Source of the DNA: UBA6186 sp050012295
GTDB lineage: Bacteria; Pseudomonadota; Gammaproteobacteria; UBA6186; Azoamicaceae
NCBI GenBank assembly: GCA_050012295.1
Contig: JBEKHL010000013.1
Coordinates: forward strand, 1 to 33,956
Direction: 5' to 3'
Length of the DNA: 33,956 nt
Positions 15,776-25,334 of this stretch are shown here, in pieces (position 1 is the stretch's first letter; the number at the start of each line of letters is the position of its first letter). The notes beneath the pieces were generated by a model. The model ran no database searches. It saw only the letters and a program-made list of their open reading frames with translations, and had not been told where the DNA came from. A program made the translations under genes and the position numbers.

Positions 15776-16726
15776 TTATAGTAAATCTAAATATTTTTCT
15801 GCGTCTAATGCAGCCATGCAACCAGATCCTGCAGAAGTTATTGCTTGGCGGTATATAGAATCACACACATCTCCAGCTGCAAAGATTCCTGGAATAGAAG
15901 TCGCAGTTGCCATACCATTTGAGCCACTTTTTACTACTATATAACCATTATTTAGTTCTAATTGATCTTTAAAAATCTTAGTATTTGGTTCATGGCCGAT
16001 AGCTATAAATACCCCTTTTACTAATAAGTTTTGTATATTATTAGTATTAATATCTTGGATATTAATACTATCAACTAGATTATTAGTGTCTCCTAATACT
16101 TCTTGTAATGTTGAATTAAAAAATACGCTAACTTTGCCAATTTTAGTTTGGGATAGGAGTTTGTCTATTAATATTTTTTCTGCACGAAACTTATTACCAC
16201 GATGTACTATATAAACATGAGATGCAATGTTAGATAAATATATTGCTTCTTCGACAGCAGTATTGCCACCACCTATTACTACTACTGGTTGATTTTTATA
16301 AAAGAAACCATCGCAAGTTGCACACCCAGATACCCCTTTATTTAAAAATTTTTGTTCTGAAGGGAGCCCTAGATATTTAACGCTAGCTCCAGTAGCGATT
16401 ATTAGGGCATCACAAGAATATGTAATTTCATCGCCAGTTAATTTAAAAGGTTTGGTTTGTAAGTCTACTTGTTGAATATGATCGACTATAATTTTACAGC
16501 CAAATTTTGCTGCGTGTTGTTCCATTTTATCTACTAGCTCTATTCCCTGTATTCCGGCTTGTTCTCCTGGCCAGTTATCTACATCGGTTGTAGTAGTTAA
16601 CTGACCGCCTCTGGTTACTCCAGTAATTAAACAAGGAGATAGGTTAGCTCTAGATGCATAAAGACCTGCTGTAAAACCAGCTGGTCCTGATCCTAAAATA
16701 AGTAATTTATAGTGTTCGTTAGTCAT
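15776..16726 (-). CDS. trxB: Thioredoxin reductase
   Basis: TrxB passes electrons from NADPH via FAD to thioredoxin in the cytoplasm. The 316-aa protein is of normal length. FAD-binding GSGPAG is at residues 12-17, the redox pair Cys135-Ala-Thr-Cys138 (CATC) follows GVSG, the NADPH-binding motif GGGNTAVEEA and HRG come next, and GIFAAGDV closes the FAD site. It is divergent from ftsK, the neighbour expected from the gammaproteobacterial trxB-lrp-ftsK order; lrp is missing. The two genes share about 100 bases of AT-rich promoter region. Confidence 0.95.
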   Translation of the reverse strand: MTNEHYKLLILGSGPAGFTAGLYASRANLSPCLITGVTRGGQLTTTTDVDNWPGEQAGIQGIELVDKMEQHAAKFGCKIIVDHIQQVDLQTKPFKLTGDEITYSCDALIIATGASVKYLGLPSEQKFLNKGVSGCATCDGFFYKNQPVVVIGGGNTAVEEAIYLSNIASHVYIVHRGNKFRAEKILIDKLLSQTKIGKVSVFFNSTLQEVLGDTNNLVDSINIQDINTNNIQNLLVKGVFIAIGHEPNTKIFKDQLELNNGYIVVKSGSNGMATATSIPGIFAAGDVCDSIYRQAITSAGSGCMAALDAEKYLDLL

Positions 16727-16827
16727 TATTTATTTATATTTATTTTAATTATCGCTTTAGTTATTAACAAATAAATTATATATTATTTGAATAAAAATTA
16801 AATAGATTTAAGTATATAATTAAATAA

Positions 16828-19278
16828 ATGAGTAACCAAACAAACAGACTATTAAAAAAAAAATCTAGAAAAAATTCTAGAACGACGTCAGCAACTACTA
16901 ATAAAAATCAAACTAACGCTTCTTTAGTATTAATTTATCACATGAAAGAAGGTATATTATTAATTTTATCGGCAATTTCAATATTTTTTTTAGTTTCCTT
17001 TCTTAGTTATCACCCGTTTGATCCTGGTTGGTCAAGAACTGCACATCATTTAAAAATAGCTAATATTGCCGGAAATCTTGGTGCTTGGTGTGCGGATTTA
17101 TTCTTATATTTTTTTGGGGTGGTAGCTTACTTGTTGCCGGTAGCAATTCTTTATAGCTGTAGTATTATGCTATTTAATAAAAAATTTACTAATAATATTC
17201 TTTTATGGAGCATAAGAACGTTTGGTTTTATTATTACCGTGTTATCGGGGTGTGCTTTAGTAAGTTTATTTAACAATCATAAAATAATTAAAATTAGTTT
17301 AATGATGCCAATATCTATAGGTGGGGTATTGGGAGATCTATTAAGTGAGCATTTATTTAAATACGCTAATTTTTGGGGAGCGATTTTAATATTATTACCA
17401 AGCATTTTGGCTGGCATAACGGCTTTGACCGGGATCTCTTGGTTGAATTTAACAAAGATAGCATATTTATTAACCTCTAAATTATTAATCATAGCAACTA
17501 ATAATTTGGTTAGTTTAATAAAAATAATAACTAATAATATTTTTTATGTAACTCAAAAAATTGCTGAAATAAATCAAAAGCGAGGAGCAATCAAGAAACA
17601 ATTAAATATTATTGATAAAACGGTAATCGTTAAGCAACCATCAATTTCTATACAGACTATACCTGATCCTGCTATTCTTCCCAAGCAAGAAAATGAACAA
17701 TATACTGCAGCTAAAAATTTTATTAAGCAAATTAAAAATAATAAAATTAATTTTATTAATAAAAGTATTGCTAAAAATGCTCATTTGCCATCTATTAATT
17801 TATTAGAAAAATCTAATATTGAAGATACTGGGCGTAATAGTTCAGAAAGCTTGCCAGATCCCGTTAATATTCAAGCTAAATTAGCTGATTTTGGAATTTC
17901 TACTCGTATTACTAATATTTTTCCTGGTCCGGTTGTTACTAGAGTTGAATTAGAACTAGCCCCTGGCACTAAAGCAAGTAAAATTACCGGCTTATCTAAA
18001 GATTTAGCCCGTTCTCTTTCGGTGCCTTCAGTAAGAGTTGTGGAGGTAATTCCAGGAAAATCAGTGGTTGGTTTAGAAATTCCAAATACACACCGCAGAT
18101 TAGTAAGACTAAGAGATATATTGTCGTCTGAGCAATATTTGACTTCTAGTACGCCTCTAACTTTAGCATTAGGAAAAGATATAGCTGGAGTGCCAGTAGT
18201 TGCCGATTTATCTAGAATGCCACATTTATTAGTAGCTGGAACTACTGGTTCAGGCAAGTCAGTTGGAATAAATGTGATGTTGTTAAGCCTTTTATTTAAA
18301 GTGACTCCAGACGAAGTACGATTAATATTAATTGATCCTAAAATGTTAGAATTATCGATTTATGAGGGTATACCGCATTTATTGACTCCAGTAGTTACAG
18401 ATATGAAAGACGCTGCTAATGTACTTAATTGGTGTGTGTTTGAGATGGAACGTAGATATAAATTAATGTCTAACCTAGGAGTTAGAAATTTATTAAGCTT
18501 TAATCATAAAGTACAAACCGCAGCTAATATTGGTAATCCGATTAGTCATCCATTTTATAATCCTAATGTTTCAATTGATTTTCAAAATAAACAATATTTA
18601 GAAAAATTACCATATATAGTAGTCATGATCGATGAATTTGCTGATATGATGATGGTTGTTGGTAAAAAAGTGGAAGAACAAATTGCTCGTATTGCTCAAA
18701 AAGCTCGGGCTGCTGGGATCCATATGATTTTAGCTACGCAACGTCCGTCAGTAGACGTCATTACTGGGCTAATTAAAGCTAATATCCCTACTAGAATTGC
18801 TTTTCAAGTTTCTTCTAGAATTGATTCTAGAACTATTTTAGATCAACAAGGAGCAGAGCAATTGTTAGGGTACGGTGATTTATTATATTTACCGCCAGGA
18901 TCGGGGATCCCGGTAAGAATTCATGGAGCTTTTGTTAGTGACGATGAAGTACATAAAGTAGTAGCTGCATTAAAAGCAACTAGCCAGGAAGTTGCGAATA
19001 ATAACTTTATTAATATGGAACAAATTCAAAATTTACCAGAAACAACTGATAATGGTAGCAATTCTAGTGAAGACGATCCTCTTTACGATGAAGCTGTTGC
19101 TATAGTGATTAGTTCTCGAAAAGCGTCTATATCTTATTTGCAACGTCGTTTAAAAATAGGGTTTAATAGAGCTGCTAATTTAATCGAGGAAATGCAAAAT
19201 CAGGGAGTAGTGTCTCAGGTACAAAATAATGGAATTAGGGAAGTGTTAGCTCCAGCCTCCAGTGATAATAAATATTAG
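16828..19278 (+). CDS. ftsK: DNA translocase FtsK
   Basis: FtsK is anchored at the division septum, pumps chromosomal DNA and activates dimer resolution at dif by XerCD. The 816-aa protein has four to five membrane helices in about residues 35-205, a short low-complexity linker, then the motor with Walker A GTTGSGKSVG (about residue 471), the IDEFADMMMV Walker B and ATQRPSVDVITG. The C-terminal gamma winged-helix that reads KOPS sites is present (DPLYDEAVAIV to LIEEMQNQGVVS). The linker is much shorter than in E. coli, as in many bacteria. The stop lies 13 bases before the lolA ATG. Confidence 0.95.
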   Translation: MSNQTNRLLKKKSRKNSRTTSATTNKNQTNASLVLIYHMKEGILLILSAISIFFLVSFLSYHPFDPGWSRTAHHLKIANIAGNLGAWCADLFLYFFGVVAYLLPVAILYSCSIMLFNKKFTNNILLWSIRTFGFIITVLSGCALVSLFNNHKIIKISLMMPISIGGVLGDLLSEHLFKYANFWGAILILLPSILAGITALTGISWLNLTKIAYLLTSKLLIIATNNLVSLIKIITNNIFYVTQKIAEINQKRGAIKKQLNIIDKTVIVKQPSISIQTIPDPAILPKQENEQYTAAKNFIKQIKNNKINFINKSIAKNAHLPSINLLEKSNIEDTGRNSSESLPDPVNIQAKLADFGISTRITNIFPGPVVTRVELELAPGTKASKITGLSKDLARSLSVPSVRVVEVIPGKSVVGLEIPNTHRRLVRLRDILSSEQYLTSSTPLTLALGKDIAGVPVVADLSRMPHLLVAGTTGSGKSVGINVMLLSLLFKVTPDEVRLILIDPKMLELSIYEGIPHLLTPVVTDMKDAANVLNWCVFEMERRYKLMSNLGVRNLLSFNHKVQTAANIGNPISHPFYNPNVSIDFQNKQYLEKLPYIVVMIDEFADMMMVVGKKVEEQIARIAQKARAAGIHMILATQRPSVDVITGLIKANIPTRIAFQVSSRIDSRTILDQQGAEQLLGYGDLLYLPPGSGIPVRIHGAFVSDDEVHKVVAALKATSQEVANNNFINMEQIQNLPETTDNGSNSSEDDPLYDEAVAIVISSRKASISYLQRRLKIGFNRAANLIEEMQNQGVVSQVQNNGIREVLAPASSDNKY

Positions 19279-19291
19279 GAACTATAATATT

Positions 19292-19945
19292 ATGAGCAAA
19301 AAATTAATTATACTATTATTATTAACAGTTTTTAGTTGTCACATCTATGCGGAAGATGATTCTGCCGTAACCCAATTAACTCAATTGCTAAATAATTTTA
19401 CTATTATGCAAGCTGATTTTACTCAAACAGTTACTAATAGAGCTGGAACTATTTTGCAAGAACAAACCGGAGTAATGCAGCTTAAGAAACCTAATCTATT
19501 TCGTTGGCAAACGTTAGCTCCCGATCAAATGTTGATTGTTACAGATGGTGATAAAATTTGGAACTATGATGTAGATTTAGCACAAGTTATAATTAAAAAA
19601 TTTGGTTCTGAAATTACAGATGCCAAAATTGCTAGTTTATTACTTGGTGATCTGCAAAAAATGTTAATTAATTTTGATGTTAATATAATAGAAAATTATA
19701 ATAATGATATCGCCAATAATGAGATTACCGTTTGTTTTGAACTTAATAACAAAAATTTTCAGCAAGACGATGTTTTTATTAAAGCTAGATTGGGTTTTAA
19801 TGAAAAACAACAGTTAATTATGATCAAATTATATGATCAATTAAATCAAGAAACTGAATTTACTTTTAGTAAAATCAAAGATACAGTAGACGACAGCATT
19901 TTTAAATTTGTTACTCCGGAAGGGGTAGATGTAATTGAGGATTAG
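19292..19945 (+). CDS. lolA: Outer-membrane lipoprotein carrier protein LolA
   Basis: LolA ferries lipoproteins across the periplasm from LolCDE to LolB. The start at 19292 is chosen because it gives a clean signal peptide (MSKKLIILLLLTVFSCHIYA, probable cleavage before EDDS) and has AGGA 11 bases upstream; a longer frame from 19262 would put extra residues in front. The 217-aa precursor shows the family motifs FTQTV, GVMQLKKPNLFRWQ and DGDKIWNYDVDLAQV. It follows ftsK directly and precedes serS; the rarA gene usually between them is absent. Confidence 0.92.
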   Translation: MSKKLIILLLLTVFSCHIYAEDDSAVTQLTQLLNNFTIMQADFTQTVTNRAGTILQEQTGVMQLKKPNLFRWQTLAPDQMLIVTDGDKIWNYDVDLAQVIIKKFGSEITDAKIASLLLGDLQKMLINFDVNIIENYNNDIANNEITVCFELNNKNFQQDDVFIKARLGFNEKQQLIMIKLYDQLNQETEFTFSKIKDTVDDSIFKFVTPEGVDVIED

Positions 19946-19965
19946 TAAAAGTAGGTTAGGCAAAA

Positions 19966-21231
19966 ATGATAGATTTAAAATTTATTCGTCAAAATCCAGA
20001 GTTAATTCGTAATGCTATTTTAGTTAAAAAAATCGACTTAAATTTAGATAACCTATTCAATATTGACGCTAAAGTTTTAGAGCTCAAGAAACAGTTACAA
20101 GCTGTTGAAGAAGAGAAAAATATTAACGCTAGGGAAGTACCTAAAGCTAATAATTTAGATCGGCCATTGTTAATAGAAAAAGGTCGTAAAATTGGTCAAC
20201 AAATCGAAGAAATTAAGTCTCAACTTAAAATTGTTGAAGAAGAGTTGCAAAAGTTATTGTGGTTAGTTCCAAATATACCTGCTGCAGAAGCTCCTGTCGG
20301 GGCAACAGAAGACGATAATGTTGAGATTAAACGTTATGGTACCCCAAAAGCATTTAGTTTTAAACCATTAGATCATGTAGAAATTTTAGAAAAACATAAT
20401 TGGGCAGAACTTGAACGAGTAGCTAAAGTATCTGGAAGCCGCAGTTATTCTCTTGTTAACGATATGGTATTACTCGAGATGGCTCTTCTTCGTTTTAGCA
20501 TGGAGAAAATGAAAAACAAAGGATTTAATCTTATAACGGTACCGGCATTTGCGAGAGAATTTGCTTTTATTGGAACTGGTCATTTCCCAGTAGGTAAAGA
20601 ACAAGTTTATTTTATTCCTGAAGATGATTTATATTTAACTGGAACATCAGAAGTAGTACTTAATGCGCTTCATAGCGGAGAAATACTTAAAGAAACAGAT
20701 TTACCGATCCTTTATGCAGGATTTTCTCCTTGTTTTAGGCGAGAGGCTGGTAGTGCTGGTAAAGATACTAGGGGGCTTATTAGGCTTCATCAATTTTATA
20801 AAGTAGAGCAATTTGTAATAGGTAAAAACGATCCTTCTCAATCTGCCAAGTGGCATCAACAATTGTTAGAAATTTCGGAAGAAATTATAATGGATTTAGA
20901 ATTACCTTATCGGGTGGTAGATGTGTGTACCGGCGATATGGGTGCTGGAAAAGTTCGACAGTTTGATATTGAGGCTTGGGTGCCTAGTGAACAAAAATAT
21001 AGAGAAACCCATAGTTGTTCTTCTTTGCACGAATGGCAAGCGAGAAGAACTAATCTTCGTTATCGTGATTTAAACGGTAAAATGCAGTATTGCCATACTT
21101 TAAATAATACTGCAATTGCCACTCCAAGAATTATGGTTCCATTTTTAGAAAATCATCAAAATTCTGATGGAACAATCAATATTCCTGCTAAATTACAGCC
21201 TTTTATGGGTGGGGCAACCAAATTAGGGTAA
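19966..21231 (+). CDS. serS: Seryl-tRNA synthetase
   Basis: SerRS charges tRNA-Ser (and tRNA-Sec where present). The 421-aa protein has normal length. The N-terminal tRNA-binding coiled coil covers about residues 27-100 (KVLELKKQLQAVEEE to LKIVEEELQKLL). The class II core follows with TGTSEV, motif 2 FRREAGSAGKDTRGLIRLHQF and motif 3 region TLNNTAIATPR. GG-containing ribosome site lies just before the ATG, and the gene is 20 bases after lolA. It completes the conserved ftsK-lolA-serS run. Confidence 0.96.
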   Translation: MIDLKFIRQNPELIRNAILVKKIDLNLDNLFNIDAKVLELKKQLQAVEEEKNINAREVPKANNLDRPLLIEKGRKIGQQIEEIKSQLKIVEEELQKLLWLVPNIPAAEAPVGATEDDNVEIKRYGTPKAFSFKPLDHVEILEKHNWAELERVAKVSGSRSYSLVNDMVLLEMALLRFSMEKMKNKGFNLITVPAFAREFAFIGTGHFPVGKEQVYFIPEDDLYLTGTSEVVLNALHSGEILKETDLPILYAGFSPCFRREAGSAGKDTRGLIRLHQFYKVEQFVIGKNDPSQSAKWHQQLLEISEEIIMDLELPYRVVDVCTGDMGAGKVRQFDIEAWVPSEQKYRETHSCSSLHEWQARRTNLRYRDLNGKMQYCHTLNNTAIATPRIMVPFLENHQNSDGTINIPAKLQPFMGGATKLG

Positions 21232-21239
21232 TAAAAATT

Positions 21240-22505
21240 ATGCCATTAATAGAAGATGAAACACAAATATTAGAAATGGTATTAATACCATTTAATCTTA
21301 ATGCTTTAAGAGATAATATTTTTGCGGAAATAACTGGTAATTATATCGTCAACAATAACCGGTTTAATATATTGGATGTTATAATGGCAGAAGAAATGCT
21401 AGATTTAAATAGAGTGTTAATACAATTCTATCTAGAAAATAATAACATTAATATCAATAATGATGCTATCATTAATATTATTAATAATGGCGCGCCCGGT
21501 GCTTGGTTAGCAGAAGAAGATGTTATACATAATCAAACTGTGCATGCTCCTGAAACAGAAAGAACTATATATGATGCTGTTGAAAAATTACATGCAAGAT
21601 ATAGTAGTAGTGAAGAGTTTAATTTTCTAACAGACTTACAAAGTGTAATATCTTTTTTACAAACAAAAGTAAATGAATTAAAAAGAACTGGTAAATTAAA
21701 TAATGATGATGATAGGGTTATTCAGGCAAATTTTTTAAACCTACTAAATTTAAATTTATTAAGTCTAGATCTTCAACAAATAATGGAACTACAAAATAAA
21801 GCTTATAGCTTTTTAAAATTAGCTATTGTTGCATTACAAGATAAAAAAGCAGCTGAACAAATGATTGGTTATCCCCCGTTAGTTAGTGATATGGAAGATC
21901 GTTGGGCTGGATGGTTTAAAAGTGCAATAATTGATAGCCAATTAGCATATCGTCGAGATCGTGGAGATATGAGCTACCCAAGTGAAGAAGAATTAAATAG
22001 AGATAAATCTTGCTTTGGTGGTAATTTAAATAGAATTATAGCTGCTCTTAATTTGATACATCCTGATGTTGAAATTCAAGAAGGGCAGAGTGCTTTAGCT
22101 AATATGGAAAAATATTTTAGAGATCGTAATATAGCTAAGGTAAAGGAATTTGGTCAAAACGAACTTCAAGAAGTAGCTGATAGTTATGTAGCAGCAATTT
22201 CTTTGGAAAATTTAATTAGACTATTTTCAGAATTAGAAAAATTAGAAAAAAAAGAACAAGAACAAAAAAGTGAAGATTTAATTTTATTCGAAGAAACCTT
22301 GAAACAACATATTATTACCGAAGCTAAAAAATCTATAGGAGAAGAAATAACTCCATATATAAGTGAATTAACACCTTTTATTGATACATATATAGATAAT
22401 AATTTTTTTGATAAAATTAAAGAGCTTATATATCAACAAGAAATTGGTACTGAACCAAGTGAACAGACTCATCTTAAATCACCACAAAGAAGATTGCTTC
22501 CTTAA
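21240..22505 (+). CDS. Orphan protein, mostly helical, directly behind serS
   Basis: A 421-aa protein of no recognised family. It starts 8 bases after the serS stop with no clear Shine-Dalgarno, so it may depend on coupling or readthrough from serS. No signal peptide or membrane segment is seen. It is Asn/Ile/Glu-rich, with a central more conserved-looking block MEDRWAGWFKSAIIDSQLAY and CFGGNLNRIIAALNLIHPD (about 220-278). A charged helical, possibly coiled-coil stretch follows (about 320-365) with a basic tail. Composition matches the neighbours, so transfer is not evident. Effector-like in look only. Confidence 0.7.
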   Translation: MPLIEDETQILEMVLIPFNLNALRDNIFAEITGNYIVNNNRFNILDVIMAEEMLDLNRVLIQFYLENNNININNDAIINIINNGAPGAWLAEEDVIHNQTVHAPETERTIYDAVEKLHARYSSSEEFNFLTDLQSVISFLQTKVNELKRTGKLNNDDDRVIQANFLNLLNLNLLSLDLQQIMELQNKAYSFLKLAIVALQDKKAAEQMIGYPPLVSDMEDRWAGWFKSAIIDSQLAYRRDRGDMSYPSEEELNRDKSCFGGNLNRIIAALNLIHPDVEIQEGQSALANMEKYFRDRNIAKVKEFGQNELQEVADSYVAAISLENLIRLFSELEKLEKKEQEQKSEDLILFEETLKQHIITEAKKSIGEEITPYISELTPFIDTYIDNNFFDKIKELIYQQEIGTEPSEQTHLKSPQRRLLP

Positions 22506-22527
22506 ATTAACCCTCTCCTTGTTTAGG

Positions 22528-22863
22528 CTATATGGTTGATCTTAGCCTTGGTAATGTAGCTGGTATAATAGGGATTCTAGTTACAAATTTGTCGAGATTA
22601 ACATCGAAATCTTTAAGTGTCATTAAGTTAGAATAAATGGTTTGTTCTTCTTGGTTTAAATATATAGTATTTTCTATTTTATTTTTCAAGTAGCAATAAA
22701 TTTTAGCTACAGAGTCTATGTCGTTTTCAATAAACGTCATCATTATTCCTTCATGCAGATAGAAATAATGTAACGCTGAAACCACATCTGATTTTAATAG
22801 GTTATAGTCTCTTTCTGTTGGCGCACGATTAGCATTAGCTGGGATAAGAATTGTTGTTATCAT
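22528..22863 (-). CDS. Small orphan protein
   Basis: A 111-aa protein of no recognised family, with GAGG just upstream of the ATG at 22863. It has alternating helices (VVSALHYFYLHEGIMMTFIE; SVAKIYCYLKNKIENTIYL) and no signal peptide. It converges on the orphan behind serS, with 22 bases between stops, and is separated from the upstream transporter by about 85 bases. Whether it is translated rests on the ribosome site and open frame alone. Confidence 0.5.
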   Translation of the reverse strand: MITTILIPANANRAPTERDYNLLKSDVVSALHYFYLHEGIMMTFIENDIDSVAKIYCYLKNKIENTIYLNQEEQTIYSNLMTLKDFDVNLDKFVTRIPIIPATLPRLRSTI

Positions 22864-22949
22864 ATAACCTCACATATTATTTATAAAAGTACGACACTAT
22901 AAACCTAACTGTACAAGAACACAAGACTGTAAGTAGAATTAAATCAATG

Positions 22950-24203
22950 CTACTTATGTTGTTCTATGACATAGTTTTGTCTAGAAGTAGTAGGTAATAC
23001 TATAGATATACAGATTAAAGCGCTGATAGATATATATAATCCAGGTCCATTTAACAGTTTAAAATGTCCAATTAGAAGTTCATTTACTAATAATGTACTA
23101 CCTCCAAATATAGCGGTTGTTACTGACCATGCTATACTACTACCGCTGTATTTAGTGCCAGTTTGAAATTTATTTAATAATATAGTAAACATCGTAGCGC
23201 TTACCATAGCATCTATAATTGCATATATTATTTGGCCAATTAATGTAAGTATAATATTGCCTGATTGTGCACAACCCATTATTATAGGACTAAATATTAT
23301 GGCTAATAATATTCCTGATAAACATATTTTGTAGCCATTAGTTTTGTCGGCAAGTATAGCTGCGATAGGTATTAATATTGTGGTTAGCAAGATCCCACAA
23401 GTAATAATAGTTGCTGCAGTGTGAGGGTTTAATTTGCCAATATTTACCGCCATAGTTTTATAATATATATTTCCAGTATAAACAAATACAGAAATAAATA
23501 TGGCAAAAGCTGCGGTACACAATAACCCTTCTTTATTATATTTCCAGGCAGCATAAACAGGAGAGTCAAATAATTGATTGTCTTTTTTGGCTAATTTAAA
23601 AATATTTGTTTCTTGCATTGTGCCACGTAAATACATAGCAATTAAAGCTATAATAGAACTTAGTAAAAATGGAACTCTCCAGCACCATATTGGCATAGAG
23701 CCAGCTGTCAGTATAGTTGCAGCAATTCCTCCTACTGCCATGCCACAAGCTGCTGCGCACGCAGTCCAAGAGCCAGCTAAAAAAGGGTATTGTTGGTTTT
23801 GTTCTGTTAATAATACGGCTGCCCCATTAAATTCGCCAGCTACTGCAATACCTTGTAACATCCTAAATAGCACTAAAAGTATAGGGGCGGCTATCCCTAT
23901 GGTATTATAAGTAGGTAAACTACCAATACCAAAAGTTGCTAATGCCATTAGTAAAAGCGCTCCAATAATGGCAGGTTTTCGACCATGTCTATCTCCAATA
24001 TACCCAAATAATACGGCCCCAATAGGTCTCATTAGATAGCTAGTTGCAAATATTGCATAGGTCTTTAATCTTGCTAAATAAAGATCTTGTGAAGAAAAAA
24101 ATAAGCTAGATAATTGATCTGCCATATAAGCAAAAAAAGTAAATTCAGCCCATTCCAATAACGTGCCTATACATGTGGCAAAAATTATTTTTTTTGAAGC
24201 CAT
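22950..24203 (-). CDS. MFS transporter, metabolite:H+ symporter (ProP-like) family
   Basis: A 417-aa, about 12-helix major facilitator of the MHS family that includes ProP, ShiA and KgtP. The N-terminus ATCIGTLLEWAEFTFFAY and the loop motif GYIGDRHGRKPAIIGA (about residues 66-81) are diagnostic, as is the region MLQGIAVAGEFNGAAVLL. These symporters import osmolytes, organic acids or amino acids with protons; the substrate is not readable. ProP-like genes are expanded in several obligate intracellular bacteria. A good Shine-Dalgarno (AAGGAAA) precedes the ATG at 24203. It is divergent from the HD-GYP-like gene. Confidence 0.9.
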   Translation of the reverse strand: MASKKIIFATCIGTLLEWAEFTFFAYMADQLSSLFFSSQDLYLARLKTYAIFATSYLMRPIGAVLFGYIGDRHGRKPAIIGALLLMALATFGIGSLPTYNTIGIAAPILLVLFRMLQGIAVAGEFNGAAVLLTEQNQQYPFLAGSWTACAAACGMAVGGIAATILTAGSMPIWCWRVPFLLSSIIALIAMYLRGTMQETNIFKLAKKDNQLFDSPVYAAWKYNKEGLLCTAAFAIFISVFVYTGNIYYKTMAVNIGKLNPHTAATIITCGILLTTILIPIAAILADKTNGYKICLSGILLAIIFSPIIMGCAQSGNIILTLIGQIIYAIIDAMVSATMFTILLNKFQTGTKYSGSSIAWSVTTAIFGGSTLLVNELLIGHFKLLNGPGLYISISALICISIVLPTTSRQNYVIEQHK

Positions 24204-24323
24204 TGTTTTATTTCCTTTAGACTTATTTTATGCATATTCTTTAATTAAGATCTATTATTTGATTTGAGTTCGAAAATAATTAACCCAAAACAAAAGCAAT
24301 ATATATAACTAGGAACGTATAGC

Positions 24324-25232
24324 ATGGAAGATAACCAAAAATACTTGGCTTTATTACAGCAAAGTGATTTAAATTGTAAAGCATTAATTGAATTATTAAC
24401 TAATGTGTCTGAATTAATGCGTGGCGATGTAAGTGGTTATGCTAAACAGGTAGCAGATCGTTCATTAGTATTAGCAACTAGTTTGGGGTTAAAGAAGCCA
24501 GAAACTCATTATATTTATTATGCAGCTTTATTGCACGAAATAGGGGTATTTTGTGTTCCGCCTAAATTACAAAAAGATTTAAATGATCAAAAATTAACTT
24601 TAGCCGAAATTAATTTATTAAAACAAATACCAGAAATGGGGTATTTATTATTAATGTCTGTAGATATTTTGCAGCCAGTGGCAAAAATTATTTTATATTG
24701 TCAAGAGTATTTAGATGGTAGTGGTTATCCAAAAGGGTTACGTGGTGAACAAATCCCTTTTCTTTCCCAGATTTTAGCAGTTACAATTGATTATCATAAA
24801 ATTTGTGCCGGAAGATTTTTTCAGGAGACGGTAGACGATTTTAAAGCATTTAGTTATATTAAAGAGCGTAGTGGTGCTCTTTATAATGCGGAAATAGTGG
24901 ATAAGTTTAGTCAAATTTTAAGTTTCGAACAGCTACCAAAAGCTAAAAATGACGAAAAAGTAAATTCCAGCGAATTAAAACCAGGAATGATTTTATCTAG
25001 AGCATTATTTTCTTCGAATGGTTTAGAATTGTTGCATAAATGTCGTGTTCTTAATCAACGGGATATTAATGCTATTTATAATATAGAAAGCACTAGCGGT
25101 AAGCAATTAGAAATTTTTGTTATGGCAACTCAATCTCTTGATTATAGTAATCCATTTGTGCAAGCAGATTTAGATTTAAAAGAAATTAGTATTTTATTAG
25201 GGGATAATAGTAATTTAAAAGATTTTAATTAA
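24324..25232 (+). CDS. HD-GYP-like protein with degenerate active site
   Basis: HD-GYP proteins hydrolyse cyclic di-GMP. This 302-aa protein keeps the fold pattern: YAKQVADRSLVLATSLGL, then AALLHEIG where the usual HD is His71-Glu72, and later DGSGYPKGLRGEQIP (131-145) with the GYP triad intact and Asp156. The other metal ligands are gone: the HP of the middle helix is IPEMG (102-106), and the HHE before DGSGYP reads YCQE (125-128). About 110 residues beyond the HD-GYP core form an extra C-terminal part (SSELKPGMILSRALFSSNG). It is therefore probably a non-catalytic binding or scaffold protein. AGGA precedes the ATG. No GGDEF gene is in the window. Confidence 0.8.
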   Translation: MEDNQKYLALLQQSDLNCKALIELLTNVSELMRGDVSGYAKQVADRSLVLATSLGLKKPETHYIYYAALLHEIGVFCVPPKLQKDLNDQKLTLAEINLLKQIPEMGYLLLMSVDILQPVAKIILYCQEYLDGSGYPKGLRGEQIPFLSQILAVTIDYHKICAGRFFQETVDDFKAFSYIKERSGALYNAEIVDKFSQILSFEQLPKAKNDEKVNSSELKPGMILSRALFSSNGLELLHKCRVLNQRDINAIYNIESTSGKQLEIFVMATQSLDYSNPFVQADLDLKEISILLGDNSNLKDFN

Positions 25233-25334
25233 TCTTCTTTAAGTTTTTTCGGTTTTCTAGAGTTCAAATTTTCTAGTTTTGGTGTAACAAGTGGTTTATT
25301 TGTTGGTATAGATTGCTTTGTAGAAATCATCATA

